From Thermoplasmata archaeon (lineage in GTDB: Archaea; Thermoplasmatota; Thermoplasmata; Lutacidiplasmatales; UBA184): a stretch of 5,288 nt of DNA. The notes beneath the pieces were generated by a model. It worked only from the letters and a program-made list of their open reading frames with translations, searched no databases and had not been told where the DNA came from. Every line of letters begins with the position of its first letter. Within the stretch, counting starts at the first letter, position 1. Location: the NCBI GenBank assembly GCA_030039995.1, contig JASHUL010000075.1:1-5288 (forward strand), read 5' to 3'. Below, one piece after another: positions 4,561 through 5,288 of this stretch. Position numbers and translations under genes: made by a program.

Positions 4561-5288
4561 CTAGTAATCGTTTGGCGACTCGGCCGGGTCCAGCAGGCTC
4601 CGCGCGAGGATCAGCTGCTGGATCTCGGTCGTTCCTTCCACGATCGGGAACACCCGGGCGTCGCGCAGGAGCCGCTCGGCCGGATGTCCGACGCGGGCGC
4701 CCGCCGGTCCGGCGGCGTCCACCCCGGCCGACGCGATCGCGACGGCCGCTCGTGACGCGACCAACTTCGCGGTCGACGCGGCCCGGACGAACGGGGCTCC
4801 CGCGTCCTTGCGCGCCGCGGCTTCACGGACCAGCGCTCGCGCCGCGGCGAGCTCGGAGTAGGCGACCGCGAGCCGACTCCGCTTCCATTCCTCGTCGGCG
4901 CCGCGGACCGAGCGGACCATCTCCTCGAACGCCGCCTCCGCGACCCCGAGCGCGCAGCTCGCGATGCCGACCCGACCGCCCGCCAGCGCAGAGAGCGCGA
5001 CTTTCAACCCCGCTCCTTCGGGCCCGAGCATCGCGTCCGGCGGGAGCCCAACATCATCGAGCACGAGCTCGGTCGTCTCGCTCCCCCGCAACCCCAGCTT
5101 CTCGAGCCGCTGGGCGACCGAGAACCCGCCGGTCCCCGGGGGTACGATGAACGCCGAGATCCCGTGGCTGCGGAGCGCCGGGTCGCGGGTCGCGAAGACG
5201 AGGACCGTCCCGGCCGAGACGGCGTTCGACGTGAACATCTTCGTCCCCCGCAGGACGTAGCCGCCGTCGCCGGGACGGTACCGGGTCG
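4561..5288 (-). CDS. Acyl-CoA dehydrogenase, C-terminal part
   Basis: The frame is open to the right edge, so the gene is 5'-truncated by the window; about 241 residues are present of a family usually 370-400 long. An internal Met at 5238 is not the start, because the codons before it read TRYRPGDGGYVLRGTK, a normal middle-domain sequence. The enzyme family oxidises acyl-CoA thioesters to 2,3-enoyl-CoA with FAD, passing electrons to ETF, in fatty-acid or branched amino-acid breakdown. Counting from the Met at 5238, EKLGLRGSETTELVLDDV lies at 46-63, GGRVGIASCALGVAEAAFE at 87-105, and ERLLRDARVFPIVEGTTEIQ at 188-207. Glu201 is at the position of the catalytic base of medium- and short-chain enzymes. 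The QxxGGYGY segment that normally precedes the ERxxRDA block reads DAAGPAGA (174-181), which is unusual. The stop lies 21 bp before the hel308 GTG, so the two may be co-transcribed. Substrate chain length cannot be told. Confidence 0.95.
   Translation of the reverse strand, partial: TRYRPGDGGYVLRGTKMFTSNAVSAGTVLVFATRDPALRSHGISAFIVPPGTGGFSVAQRLEKLGLRGSETTELVLDDVGLPPDAMLGPEGAGLKVALSALAGGRVGIASCALGVAEAAFEEMVRSVRGADEEWKRSRLAVAYSELAAARALVREAAARKDAGAPFVRAASTAKLVASRAAVAIASAGVDAAGPAGARVGHPAERLLRDARVFPIVEGTTEIQQLILARSLLDPAESPNDY

Noticed and set aside
3043..4755. A 570-codon open frame on the plus strand
   Set aside because: It lies antisense to the well-supported hel308 and dehydrogenase genes, and its product is Arg/Gly/Asp-rich without recognisable domains. 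Long antisense frames are expected opposite GC-rich genes.

Overview
The window looks like a piece of a GC-rich archaeal chromosome. Three things point to Archaea. There is a full-length Hel308 (Hjm) helicase. There is an Orc1/Cdc6-family replication-initiator-like protein. The intergenic gaps carry TATA-like boxes placed so that transcripts would begin at or very near the start codon, and no convincing Shine-Dalgarno site is visible before any start. The proteins are rich in Arg and Ala but not unusually acidic, which argues against a haloarchaeon. A high-GC member of Thermoplasmatota would fit, but that placement is inference.

Layout from left to right. Positions 1-79 (minus) hold the first 26 codons of an isocitrate/isopropylmalate dehydrogenase-family gene that runs off the left edge. 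Positions 80-137 are a short intergenic region with a GC hairpin, a TTTAAA box and a perfect 16-bp palindrome. Positions 138-1064 (minus) encode a MscS-type mechanosensitive channel. Positions 1065-1157 are a divergent promoter region containing an imperfect palindrome and a strikingly AT-rich island of about 44 bp. Positions 1158-2375 (plus) encode an Orc1/Cdc6-like AAA+ protein whose nucleotide-binding motifs look degenerate. Positions 2236-4539 (minus) encode Hel308, and its last 140 bp overlap the end of the Orc1-like gene tail to tail. Positions 4561-5288 (minus) hold the C-terminal two thirds or so of an acyl-CoA dehydrogenase that runs off the right edge, ending 21 bp before the Hel308 start codon.

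The genes do not form one pathway. The Orc1-like protein and Hel308 both belong to DNA replication and repair, and they share their 3' ends. The acyl-CoA dehydrogenase and hel308 are close enough to be co-transcribed. MscS and the dehydrogenase at the left edge are unrelated metabolic or housekeeping genes with their own promoter signals. No RNA genes, CRISPR arrays, transposons or phage genes were seen, and no gap without a gene exceeds 93 bp. The most notable observation is the Orc1/Cdc6 homologue, which appears to have lost the Walker A lysine and other ATPase residues while keeping its C-terminal winged-helix domain.
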